A stretch of DNA of 64,000 bases from Limnoperna fortunei (lineage: Eukaryota; Mollusca; Bivalvia; Mytilida; Modiolidae), in NCBI GenBank assembly GCA_944474755.1, contig OX104113.1, positions 54,766,074 to 54,830,073 on the forward strand, read 5' to 3'. Position 1 is the first letter of the stretch, and each line of letters opens with the position of its first letter. The position numbers and the translations under genes were made by a program. This document shows positions 42,372-53,309 of the stretch, piece by piece. Below the pieces are notes generated by a model that saw only the letters and a program-made list of their open reading frames with translations, made no database searches and was not told the DNA's origin.

Positions 42372-44934
42372 TTCTCTTTTCTTCCTCCAACTTATTTCGG
42401 TGTCTGGTTTTTTCACTTCGCGACATGTCGCTTTGATATTTTATATCTAATATCGGTTACCCATTGCGCTTTCGCAGTTCACCCTGACTGACCGCACCCT
42501 TTTTCTTTACGGAGTTATCTCCCCTTTTACTAAAAAGCTTGTTCCTGCTACTCCTCCTAAACCAAAAAAGGTAGCAATACCAAACCTTTACCAAAATGTG
42601 TCCTATATCCTTGCGCAACTTTGGGACAGATTGATTGAAGGGTTCTGATGACATGTTATAGGAGTTATCTCCCTTTAAATAAAAGTCATAAGTGATATTC
42701 AAACAAATCTCAGCAACTAAAAGAGATAGAGGCCTGGGGTCTTCACTTTAGACCATCATGACCTTTGACCTTGAAAATGGACACAAGGTCAAAGGTCAAG
42801 GTCATGTTCTAAATTTTGACATTTGTTTGTGTCCGCTACTCCTTTGAAACGGTAAAAGATAGATAAGCACTTATTGAGAGTACAATGTTCGTCTTATTAA
42901 GACGCAACTTTGTCACATTTGAAGGGAAGTCATTCGACTTCATTTTATAGGAGTTATCTCCCATTATATATGTAACTTAATGGTTTTTTACATGTTACTC
43001 ATTAACTTTTAAAGATAAAGGGAAACTAAAGAGTGCAAAATGTTGGTCTTTTAAAGGAGCAACTTTGTTACATTTGCAGTAAACGGATTTGACTTCATTT
43101 TATAGGAGTTATCTCCCATTATATATGTAACTTATTGGTTTTTCACATGTTATTCATCAACTGTTAATGATAAAGGGAAACGAAAGAGTGCAAAATGTTG
43201 GTCTCTTAAAGGATTAACTATGTTACATTTATAGGGAAAGGATTTGACTTCATTTTATAGGAGTTATCTCCCATTATATATGTAACTGATTGGTTTTTCA
43301 CTTGGTACTCATTAACTATTAAAGATAGAGGGAAACTAAGGGGTGCAAAATGTTGGTCTCTTAAAGGAGCAACTTTGTTACATTGATAGGGAAAGGATTT
43401 AACTTCATTTTATAGGAGTTATCTCCCATTATATATGTAACTGATTGGTTTTTCACATGGTACTCATCAACTATTAATGATAAAGGGAAACTAAGGAGTA
43501 CAAAATGTTGGTCTCTTAAAGGAGCAACTTTGTTACTTTTACAGGTAAAGGATTTGACTTCATTTTATACGAGTTATCTCCCATTATATATGTAACTTAT
43601 TGGTTTTTTACATGTTACTCATTAACTATTAATGATAAAGGGAAACGAAAGAGTGCGAAATGTTGGTCTCTTAAAGGAGTAACTTTGTTACATTTATAGG
43701 GAAAGAATTTGACTTCGTTTTATAGGAGTTATCTCCCATTATATATGTAACTGATTGGTTTTTCACTTGGTACTCATTGACTATTAATGATAGATGGAAA
43801 CTAAGGAGTGCAAAATGTTGATCTCTTAAAGGAGCAACTTTGTTACATTTACAGGAAAAGGATTTGACTTCATTTTATAGGAGTTATCTCCCATTATATA
43901 TGTAACTTATTGGTTTTTCACATGGTACTCATTAACTATTAATGATAAAGGGAAACGAAAGAGTGCAAAATGTTGGTCTCTTAAAGGAGCAACTTTGTTA
44001 CATTTACAGGTAAAGGATTTGACTTCATTTTATACGAGTTATCTCCCATTATATATGTAACTTATTGGTTTTTTAAATGTTACTCATTAACTATTAATGA
44101 TAAAGGGAAACTAAAGAGTGCAAAATGTTGGCTTTTTAAAGGAGCAACTTTTTTACATTTGGAGTAAACGGATATGACTTCATTTTATAGGAGTTATCTC
44201 CCATTATATATGTAACTTATTGGTTTTTCACATGGTACTCATTAACTATTAACGATAGAGGGAAACTAAAGAGTGCAAAATGTTGGTCTTTTAAAGGAGC
44301 AACTTTGTCACTGACAGGGAAAGGATTTGACTTCATTTTATAGGAATTATCTCCCATTATATATGTAACTGATTGGTTTTTCACATGGTACTCATTAACT
44401 ATTAATGATAGAGGGAAAGTAAATAGTGCAAAATGTTGATCTCTTAAAGGAGCAACTTTGTTACATTTACAGGGAAAGGATTTGACTTCATTTTATAGGA
44501 GTTATCTCCCATTATATATGCAACTTATTGATTTTTTACATGTTACTCATTAACTAGTAATGATAGAGGCATGGGGTCTTCACCATAGACACTCATGCAC
44601 TTTGACCTTGAAAACTTGTATGGGTCAAGGTCACGTACTAGTTTTTGACCTTTGCTTTTTTTGAAGATATTGAAATTATTTTCGTCCTAAAATGTTCTAT
44701 TAATAATTTCGAGTAAATTAAGACATGACGTGAAAAGTTGTATAATACTTTTATAAGAGTAATCTCTTAGAATGCCAATCTGTGGTAAATAATACAAAAT
44801 ATTTTTTTTAAATATTTATAGCAAAGTTATAACATTTTGCAAAAAGATGATTATTTTAAATGTCATCATGTAATACAAATTAAAATTAATGTGGAAAGAC
44901 CCTCAAATGTTCAACCGAACAGTTGATCTTTAAT
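42237..44934 (+). mobile_element. satellite-bearing element, copy B
   Basis: Directly abuts copy A head-to-tail. It has the same duplicated 51-bp hairpin unit, (ATT)n, conserved head, array and tail. The array (about 42920-44570) has eleven units starting at 42946 with 155-bp steps except one 154-bp step near 44340. It ends at ctttaat, where the S segment begins without spacer. Confidence 0.87.
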
Positions 44935-46021
44935 ATTATTAATAATTTTCTTCCGATCAAAAATTCAATTTCGTGATGCAAAGAAGTTTCTTATCCGATC
45001 CCGCTGAAAATTTGTCAATTTGCTGGATACCCCATGGGCTGTCTCCCCTCCACCCTGCTAACACGTCCGGTCAAAAATGAGGGCGTGGCAGGGACCACCC
45101 ACAAAAACGTTGTGTCCACATCTCCTCCTAAGGCACACAAAATGGTACAATAAAATGGAGGCCAATTCCATCTGGGATCGATGTCCTCGAATTGTCGATA
45201 GGTAGAAAATCGTTGGGCGCAACCAGTAAAAAGTAACAAGTCGTGCACGTCCAACACCAGTTTTTCTGTAAAAATCGTAATTTCCCGAAAAACGATGCAT
45301 CCCAGCTGTTTGAAACCTTCGCCATTCGCTTTAGAATGTCGATTTCTGTCTAAAAATGTCCTTCCGTAACGTGTACGAGTCAATAAATCCTTAAAATCCC
45401 ACATTGAAACACGTGACCACCCCTCCCCCCAGCCACGTAAATTTCGTCTGTCGTGATGTCCGTTTCAGCCATCGTCACTGAATGACAGTGTAAATCGTGT
45501 GTCAACAAGTTGTTCTAACTGTCCGAACTGCATTTTACCTGAAACAATAACAAATTGAAACAATTTCCGACGTCACTTTTTTGTGTATTCCATCGTCTGC
45601 TACGTGCCTCGTGTAATTATTTTACAGTGTGAAATTTCTCTGAAATAAAGGGAGAACGTCTTTTATTAATTGTCGTCATGATCCGTTGATACTATTCCGT
45701 GTCGTCCTGAAATAAACAATCACTGAGATTAAAGATCGTGCATCATGTCATATAGATGTCTGTTCAGGGCCATGGTAACTGCCTGTAGTGAAAAAATAAA
45801 ACTATCTCCGTGATATTATATAACAATGTCACGTGACTTCAGCTAGTTCATTTCTTTGCCTTTTACCATAAATCTCTTTCTCTTTTCCTACAAGTCAAGA
45901 AAAGTCATTAAAATACAAAACAAACAGTTAAAAACAGAAAAATAAACAAACAAACAAATACACAAAAAAACTGGTTCCCGGTTTTTATGTAATCATAGTT
46001 GCATATAAAACTATGAAACCA
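44935..46021 (-). repeat. segment S1 of the higher-order cassette
   Basis: Begins attattaataattttcttcc and is collinear, with a few percent of differences, with 51904-52982. Diverged homologues occur at 49.5 and 50.4 kb (U). It contains the coding-like frame listed separately, then AT-rich DNA with an (aaac)n stretch near 45940. Confidence 0.85.
45015..45404 (-). pseudogene. unrecognised coding-like frame, S1 copy
   Basis: An open minus-strand frame of 129 codons. I recognise no family. The core 45099-45197 reads RQFEDIDPR, then W.W.PFYCTILCALGGD, then TTFLW. The diverged U copies keep the same 33-codon core without any indel (RQFKDIDPR, TILC, LG, TTFLW). Many differences between S1 and U here are silent: AGA/CGA, TTG/CTC, TTA/CTA, ACG/ACA, TTT/TTC, TTG/CTA. 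The S4 copy has stops in this frame, so the present copies are decaying. Alternative: a non-coding repeat in which the pattern is chance. Confidence 0.4.
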
Positions 46022-46104
46022 AAAAGGGCCCGGCTCCCCACCCAGGGCCAGCATGTTAAAAATTATAAAACATGCTGGCCCTGGGTGGGGGGCCGGGCCT
46101 TTTT
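46022..46104. repeat. 83-bp near-perfect palindrome, copy 1 (module HP)
   Basis: Arms gggcccggctccccaccc then agggccagcatgtt, and their inverse aacatgctggccct then gggtggggggccgggcc, with a loop of about ten A/T bases. A second copy lies at 52983-53072. It is much richer in G+C than its surroundings. Confidence 0.92.
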
Positions 46105-46155
46105 TTTTTATTCAATTTTTTTCCTGTTTTTTAAATAGAACGTTAGAAACAGTAC

Positions 46156-46355
46156 CATGCCAAGAATATGGTTCTCCTGAAAGTCAAGAGCTCCCGTAGA
46201 GCTTGTTACACGGTTGATTTCATAGAGATATAACAGTGCCATACTTTGTAAATGTATCTGACTCCATTGACGACATAAATTAATTATAAGATAGTTAAAC
46301 AATCATGAGGACCCCAGGTGGTCAGGGGAAGTTTTAGTCGTATATTCTTGGCATG
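46156..46355. mobile_element. MITE module M, copy 2
   Basis: Same ends (catgccaagaatat/atattcttggcatg) and interior as 38873-39062, with about ten extra bases near 46180 (gaaagtcaag). Followed by a poly-G run (46371-46380). Confidence 0.85.
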
Positions 46356-46388
46356 GAAAAGTAACCAAAAGGGGGGGGGGGTGGTGTG

Positions 46389-46502
46389 AAATACGGCTAT
46401 ATTACGTTTTACCCTCTGGTGCTTCTTGTTTGACGTTTAGCGCCACTTTAAATTAAAGGTGGGAAGACCCTCAAATGTTCAACCGAACAGTTGATCTTTA
46501 AT
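46389..46502 (+). repeat. module N plus satellite-element 3' end, copy 2
   Basis: Same as 39089-39215 but about 13 bases shorter in the middle. It precedes copy C directly. Confidence 0.8.
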
Positions 46503-48621
46503 TATTATTATTATTATTATTCTTCTCCCACTTCTTGCGCAAACTTATGTGGGGTTTTTTCATTTCGCGACATGTCGCTTTGATATTTTATATCTGATAT
46601 CGGTGACCCATTGCGCTTTCGCAGTTCACCCTGACTGACCGCCCTTTTTTCTTTACGGAGTTATCTCCCCTTTTACTAAAAAGCTTGTTCCTGCTACTCC
46701 TCCTAAACCAAAAAAGATATCAATACCAAACCTTTACCAAAATGTGTCCTATATCCTTGCGCAACTTTGGGACAGATTGATTGAAGGGTTCTGACGACAT
46801 CTTATAGGAGTTATCTCCCTTTAAATAAAAAGTAGTAAGTGATATTCAAACAAATCTCAACAACTAAAAGAGATAGAGGCCTGGGGTCTTCACCATAGAT
46901 CATCTTGACCTTTGACCTTGAAAATGGACACAAGGTCAAAGGTCAAGGTCACGTTCTAAATTTTGACATTTGCTTGTGTCCGCTACTCCTCTGAAACGGT
47001 AAAAGATAGATAAACACTTATTGAGAGTTAAATGTTCGTCTTAATAAGACGCAACTTTGTCACATTTGAAGCGAAGTAATTTGATTTCATTTTATAGGAG
47101 TTATCTCCCATTATATATGTAACTGATTGGTTTTTCACATGGTACTCGTTAACTATTAATGATAGAGGGAAACTAAAGAGTGCAAAATGTTGGTCTTTTA
47201 AAGGAGCAACTTTGTCGCATTTACAAGGAAAGGATTTGACTTCATTTTATAGGAGTTATCTCCCATTATATATGTAACTGATTGGTTTTTCACACGTTAC
47301 TCGTTAACTATAAATGATAGAGGGAAAGTAAAGAGTGCAAAATGTTGATCTCTTAAAGGAGCAACTTTGTTACATTTACAGGGAAAGGATTTGACTTCAT
47401 TTTATGGAGTTATCTCCCATTATATATGTAACATATTGGTTTTTTACATGTTACCCATTAACTATTAAGGATAAAGGAAAACTAAAGAGTGCAAAATGTT
47501 GGTCTCTTAAAGGAGCAACTTTGTTACATTTACAGGAAAAGAATTTGACTTCATTTTATAGGAGTTATCTCCCATTAAATATGTAACTTATTGGTTTTTT
47601 ACATGTTACTCATTGACTGTTAATGATAAAGGGAAACTAAAGAGTGCAAAATGTTGACCTCTTAAAGGAGCAACTTTGTTACATTTACATGTAAAGGATT
47701 TGACTTCATATTATAGGAGTTATCTCCCATTATATATGTAACTTATTGGTTTTTTACAGGTTTACTCATTAACTATTAATGATAAAGGGAAACTAAAGAG
47801 TGCAAAATGTTAACCTTTTAAAGGAACAACTTTGTTACTTTTACATGTAAAGGATTTGACTTCATTTGATAGGAGTTATCTCCCATTATATATGTAACTT
47901 ATTGGTTTTTTACATGTTACTCATTAACTATTATTGATAAAGGGAAACTAAAGAGTGCAAAATGTTGGTCTCTTAAAGGAGCAACTTTGTCACATTTACA
48001 GGGAAAGGATTTGACTTCATTTTATAGGAGTTATCTCCCATTATATATGTAACATATTGGTTTTTTACATGTTACTCATTAACTATTAAGGATAAAGGAA
48101 AACTAAAGAGTGCAAAATGTTGGTCTCTTAAGGGAGCAACTTTGTTACATTTACAGGAAAAGAATTTGACTTCATTTTATAGGAGTTATCTCCCATTAAA
48201 TATGTAACTTATTGGTTTTTTACATGTTACTCATTAACTAGTAATGATAGAGGCATGGGGTCTTCACCATAGACACTCATGCACTTTGACCTTGAAAACT
48301 TGTATGGGTCAAGGTCACGTACTAGTTTTTGACCTTTGCTTTTTTTAAAGATATTGAAATTATTTTCGTCCTAAAATGTTCTATTAATAATTTCGAGTAA
48401 ATTAAGACATGGAGTGAAAAGTTGTATAATACTTTTATAAGAGTAATCTCTCTTAGAATGCCAATGTGTGGTAAATAATACAAAATATTTTTTTTAAAAT
48501 ATTTATAGCAAAGTTATAACATTTTGCAAAAAGATGATTATTTAAAATGTCATCATGTAATACAAATTAAAATTAATGTGGAAAGACCCTCAAATGTTCA
48601 ACCGAACAGTTGATCTTTAAT
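46503..48621 (+). mobile_element. satellite-bearing element, copy C
   Basis: Starts with (ATT)n and lacks the hairpin units of A and B. Conserved head, then about eight 155-bp units (47093, 47247, 47402 onward to 48176), then the conserved tail to ctttaatt. Two neighbouring units (47380-47580 and 48000-48200) share private changes, so the array has homogenised locally. Confidence 0.85.
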
Positions 48622-49492
48622 TATTATTATTATTATTATTATTATTTTCTCTTTTCTTCCGCCAACTTATTTCGGTGTCTGGTTTTTTCACTTCGCGACA
48701 TGTCGCTTTGATATTTTATATCTGATATCGGTTACCCTTTGCACTTTCGCAGTTCACCCTGACTGACCGCACCCTTTTCCTTTACGGAGTTATGTCCCCT
48801 TTTACTAAAAAGCTTGTTCCTGCTACTCCTCCTTAACCAAAAAAGATAGAAATACCAAACCTTTACCAAAATGTGTCCTATATCCTTGCGCAACTTTGGG
48901 ACAGATTGATTGAAGGGTTCCGACGACATCTTATAGGAGTTATCTCCCTTTAAATAAAAGTAGTAAGTGATATTCAAACAAATCTCAACAACTAAAAGAG
49001 ATAGAGGCCTGGGGTCTTCACCATAGATCATCTTGACCTTTGACCTTGAAAATGGACACAAGGTCAAAGGTCAAGGTCACGTTCTAAATTTTGACATTTG
49101 CTTGTGTGCGCTACTCCTCTGAAACGGTAAAAGATAGATAAACACTTATTGAGGGTAAAATGTTCGTCTTATTAAGACGCAACTTTGTCACTTTTGGAGC
49201 GAAGTAATTTGACTTCATTTTATAGGAGTTATCTCCCATTATATATGTAACTGATTGGTTTTTCACATGGTGCTCATTAACTATTAACGATAGACGGAAA
49301 GTAAAGAGTGCAAAATGTTGATCTCTTAAAGGAGCAACTTTGTTACATTACAGGAAAAGGATTTGACTTCATTTTATAGGAGTTATCTCCCATTATATAT
49401 AGGTAATTTTTTGGTTTTTCACAAGTAACTCATTGACTATTAATGATAAAGGGAAATTAAAGAGTGCAAAATGTTGCTCTCTTAAAGGTGAA
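48622..49492 (+). mobile_element. satellite-bearing element, copy D, truncated
   Basis: Begins with (ATT)n after copy C. Head and two array units are present (tataggagtt at 49221 and about 49375), then the sequence departs within the third unit at about 49490 into the U segment. No tail follows. Confidence 0.82.
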
Positions 49493-50180
49493 AACACGGG
49501 TAATTTTATGGTATTCAGACAGCCTGCCAAAAAAAAGGGGGGTGTTTCTAAGGAGACCCCATAGGAATGTAGTGTGTAGATTTCATCCTAGACCACAGAG
49601 AATGGTGAAACGAAATGGACGCCAAATCGTTCGAGGATCGATGTCCTTAAATTGTCGCTACAGTAGAAATCGTTTTGACGAACGATAAAAAATTTCTAGG
49701 TCATGAAAGTTGAAGATAGGTTTTTTATGCAAAAATCGCAATCTTCAGAAAAACCATAAATCCTACCTTTTCGAAAATGGTGCCAATCGATTTAGAATGC
49801 CGATTTTACCCCAACCATGTATCTCGGATGTACATAAATGTCAACAAACTCGAAAATCGGCAGAAAAAATCAAATGTGAGACCCCATCGGGACCCCCTAG
49901 ATTTCATCGCTTGAATGTTTGTGCATTGATTAATCCTTGAAATAGACATCTGAATTGTGTCTTCGTGAGTTGTTCTAGCTGAGACAAACATTTATTTTGA
50001 AATGACAATAAAATCCACGCGATGTGTCTCGTCTGTTACGTACGATTTGTGTATTGAACGTAACCAACGCCATCACTGTTGATGTCGCGAAACGTAATTT
50101 TGATGATACCTATATGTATATCGCGATCATATGTAATATATCCATGTTATCTGTCTAACGTCAGCCCCCCCCCCCAAGTG
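49493..50180 (-). pseudogene. segment U1: diverged homologue of S with coding-like core
   Basis: Minus-strand homology to S1 can be followed from about 50000 to 49530 with a few single-base indels. The core 49559-49657 aligns codon for codon with S1: RQFKDIDPR, W.PF, TILC, LG, then a TGA where S has GGA, then TTFLW. A TAG precedes the core. No intact frame remains. Unrecognised function. Confidence 0.4.
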
Positions 50181-50401
50181 ATTTAATTAAAATTAACGAT
50201 AGACGGAAAGTAAAGAGTGCAAAATGTTGATCTCTTAAAGGAGCAACTTTGTTACATTTACAGGAAAAGGATTTGACTTCATTTTATAGGAGTTATCTCC
50301 CATTATATATAGGTAATTTATTGGTTTTTCACAAGTAACTCATTGACTATTAATGATAAAGGGAAATTAAAGAGTGCAAAATGTTGCTCTCTTAAAGGTG
50401 A

Positions 50402-51090
50402 AAACACGGGTAATTTTATGGTATTCAGACAGCCTTCCAAAAAAAAGGGGGGTGTTTCTAAGGAGACCCCATAGGAATGTAGTGTGCAGATTTCATCCTA
50501 GACCACAGAGAATGGTGAAACGAAATGGACGCCAAATCGTTCGAGGATCGATGTCCTTAAATTGTCGCTACAGTAGAAATCGTTTTGACGAACGATAAAA
50601 AAATTTCCAGGTCATGAAAGTTGAAGATAGGTTTTTTATGCAAAAATCGCAATCTTCAGAAAAACCATAAATCCTACCTTTTCGAAAATGGTGCCAATCG
50701 ATTTAGAATGCCGATTTTACCCCAACCATGTATCTCGGATGTACATAAATGTCAACAAACTCGAAAATCGGCAGAAAAAATCAAATGTGAGACCCCATCG
50801 GGACCCCCTAGATTTCATCGCTTGAATGTTTGTGCATTGATTAATCCTTGAAATAGACATCTGAATTGTGTCTTCGTGAGTTGTTCTAGCTGAGACAAAC
50901 ATTTATTTTGAAATGACAATAAAATCCACGCGATGTGTCTCGTCTGTTACGTACGATTTGTGTATTGAACGTAACCAACGCCATCACTGTTGATGTCGCG
51001 AAACGTAATTTTGATGATACTTATATGTATATCGCGATCATATGTAATATATCCATGTTATCTGTCTAACGTCAGCCCCCCCCCCAAGTG
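50402..51090 (-). pseudogene. segment U2: second copy of U
   Basis: Near-identical duplicate of U1 as part of the 910-bp tandem unit; its core is 50469-50567. It carries the same stops. Confidence 0.4.
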
Positions 51091-51263
51091 ATTTAATTAA
51101 AATTAACGATAGACGGAAAGTAAAGAGTGCAAAATGTTGATCTCTTAAAGGAGCAACTTTGTTACATTTACAGGAAAAGGATTTGACTTCATTTTATAGG
51201 AGTTATCTCCCATTATATATAGGTAATTTATTGGTTTTTCACAAGTAACTCATTGACTATTAA

Positions 51264-51485
51264 GTCCACGATAATATATAGCATTGTCACGTAACATCAG
51301 ACGCTGCCCATACAGATCAAAGCGTTCTATATGTATTTCATAAATAAAAATCATACAATTTTCTGTCTTTCTTATTTATTTCATTTGTAAATTCACGAAA
51401 AAAAAATACAAAATGTCTTTGTATTTTAAATGTAGAAAACACATAGTAGGTATATATATCTCAAAATTTGATATTTCAACTACAA
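51264..51485. other. short AT-rich spacer
   Basis: The start (acgataatatatagcattgt) resembles the corresponding part of S (gtgatattatataacaatgt at about 45811), so it may be a diverged tail of the S/U family. Confidence 0.45.
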
Positions 51486-51557
51486 GCTTCCGTGGCGCAG
51501 TGGATAGAGCTCTGCTTAGCAATACTGACATCGTCGGTTCGAGCCTAGGATGTAACA
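51486..51557 (+). pseudogene. tRNA-like pseudogene or SINE head
   Basis: Has a good A box (gtggcgcagtgg, 51492-51503) and B box (ggttcgagcct, 51536-51546) at tRNA spacing. The start gcttccg has no complementary 3' acceptor strand, and neither the anticodon arm nor the T arm pairs properly, so it is not a working tRNA. The head resembles Arg-type tRNAs. It could be a SINE promoter; no recognisable SINE body follows. Confidence 0.6.
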
Positions 51558-51730
51558 TGTCATTTTTGCATGGTTTTCTGCTACGTTTCACGTATATTTT
51601 AAGCAGTTATGGATTTTTATATAGAAAAAAAAACAAAAAAAAAACTGTATTTTTTTACACCGCGGTGTAAAAAATGTCGATGAAAGTGGTAAGCCATGAT
51701 TTTTTGTTCCGAAGGAAGAAAAATGAACCT

Positions 51731-51776
51731 ATATTATTATTAATAATTTTCTTCCGATCAAAAATTCAATTTCGTG
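51731..51776 (+). repeat. short fragment of the S segment start
   Basis: Repeats the first 46 bases of segment S (attattaataattttcttcc to ttcgtg) and then switches directly into module N at 51777, marking a recombination joint. Confidence 0.8.
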
Positions 51777-51903
51777 AAATACGGCTATATTATGATGTTA
51801 TATATGTTCTACCCTCTGGGGCCTCTTGTTTGAATGTTTAACGCCACTTTAAATGAAAGGTGGGAAGACCCTCAAATGTTCAACCGAACAGTTGATCTTT
51901 AAT
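51777..51903 (+). repeat. module N plus satellite-element 3' end, copy 3
   Basis: Same as 39089-39215 with small differences. It is followed directly by segment S4 instead of a satellite element. Confidence 0.82.
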
Positions 51904-52982
51904 ATTATTAATAATTTTCTTCCGATCAAAAATTCAATTTCGTGCTGCAAAAAAGATTCTTATACGATCCCGCTGAAAATTTGTCGATTTGCTGGATACC
52001 CCATGGGCCGTCTCCCATCCACCCTGTTAGCACGTCCGGTCAAAAATGAGGGCGTGGCAGGGACCACCCACAAAAACGTTGTGTCCACATCTCCTCCTAA
52101 GGCACACCAAATGGTACAATAAAATGAAGGCCATTTCCATCTGGGATCGATGTCCTCGAATTGTCGATAGGTAGAAAATCGCTGGGCGCAACCAGTAAAA
52201 AGTTACCAGTCGTGCAAGTCCAACACCACTTTTTATGTAAAAAACGTAATTTCCCGAAAAACGATGCATCCCAGCTGTTTGAAACCCTCGCCATTCGCTT
52301 TAGAATGTCGATTTCAGTCTAAAAATGTCTCCCCGTAACGTGTACGAGTCAATAAATCCTTAAAATCCCACACTGAAACACGTGACCACCCCTCCCCCCA
52401 GCCACGTAAATTTCGTCTGTCGTGATGTTCGTTTCAGCCATCGTCAGTGAATGACAGTGTAAATCGTGTGTCAACAAGTTGTTCTAACTGTCCGAACTGC
52501 ATTTTACCTGAAACAATAACAAATTGAAACAATTTCCGACGTCACTTTTTTGTGTATTCCATCGTCTGCTACGTGCCTCGTGTAATTATTTTACAGTGTG
52601 AAATTTCTCTGAAATAAAGCGAGAACGTCTTTTATTAATTGTCGGCTTGCTCCGTTGATATTAATCCGTGTCGTCCTGAAATAAACAATCACTGAGATTA
52701 AAGATCGTGCATCATGTCATATATAGGTCTGTTCAGACCATCGTAACTCCCTGTTGTGACAAAATAAAACCGTGATATTATATAACAATGTCACGTGACT
52801 CCAGCTAGTTCATTTCTTTGTCTTTTACCATAAATCTCTTTCTCTTCTCCTACAAGTAAAGAAAACGCATTAAAATACAAAACATACAGTTAAAACAGAA
52901 AAATAAACAAACAAACAAATAAACAAAAAAACTGGTTCCCAGTTTTTATATAATCATAGTTGCATATAAAACTATGAAACCA
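51904..52982 (-). repeat. segment S4 of the higher-order cassette
   Basis: Collinear with 44935-46021. In the coding-like frame (core 52068-52166) it differs from S1 by amino-acid changes and carries stops, one from AGA to TGA upstream of the core. Confidence 0.85.
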
Positions 52983-53072
52983 AAAAGGGCCCGGCTCCCC
53001 ACCCAGGGCCAGCATGTTAAAAATAATAAAACATGCTGGCCCTGGGTGGGGGGGGGGGGCCGGGCCCTTTTT
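52983..53072. repeat. module HP palindrome, copy 2
   Basis: Same palindrome as 46022-46104. The G run in the right arm is longer (about 12-13 G), probably from slippage. Confidence 0.92.
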
Positions 53073-53119
53073 TTTATTCAATTTTTTCCTGTTTTGAAAT
53101 GGAACGTTAGAAACAGTAC

Positions 53120-53309
53120 CATGCCAAGAATATGGTACTCCTAGCTCCCGTGGAGCTTGTTACACGGTTGATTTCATTGAGATATAACAGTGCCATACTT
53201 TGTAAATGTATCTGACTCCATTGACGACATAAATTAATTATCAGATAGTTAAACAATCATGAGGACCCCAGGTGGTCAGGGGAAGTTTTAGTCGTATATT
53301 CTTGGCATG
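53120..53309. mobile_element. MITE module M, copy 3
   Basis: 190 bp, almost identical to copy 1 at 38873-39062. The similarity to the cassette ends exactly at its right terminus. Confidence 0.88.

Larger units (their letters stand above)
49283..51263. repeat. 910-bp direct tandem duplication, 2.2 copies
   Basis: Unit 1 49283-50191, unit 2 50192-51101, partial unit 3 51102-51263. Only a handful of substitutions separate units 1 and 2 (for example cctgcc/ccttcc, tgtgtaga/tgtgcaga, acctatatg/acttatatg), plus single-base length changes in homopolymers. Each unit consists of part of a satellite array followed by segment U and a poly-C run. This is either a recent unequal exchange or an assembly artefact. 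Confidence 0.95.

Noticed and set aside
42231..42491. Frames encoding poly-Ile or poly-Asn
   Set aside because: They are by-products of the (ATT)n run at the head of the satellite element.
49464..50598. Identical 74-codon frames on the plus strand in both 910-bp units
   Set aside because: The units are recent duplicates, so identity says nothing about selection, and the frame is not kept in the diverged S copies.
51486..51557. Functional tRNA gene
   Set aside because: A and B boxes are good, but acceptor, anticodon and T stems do not pair, so it is listed only as a pseudogene or SINE head.
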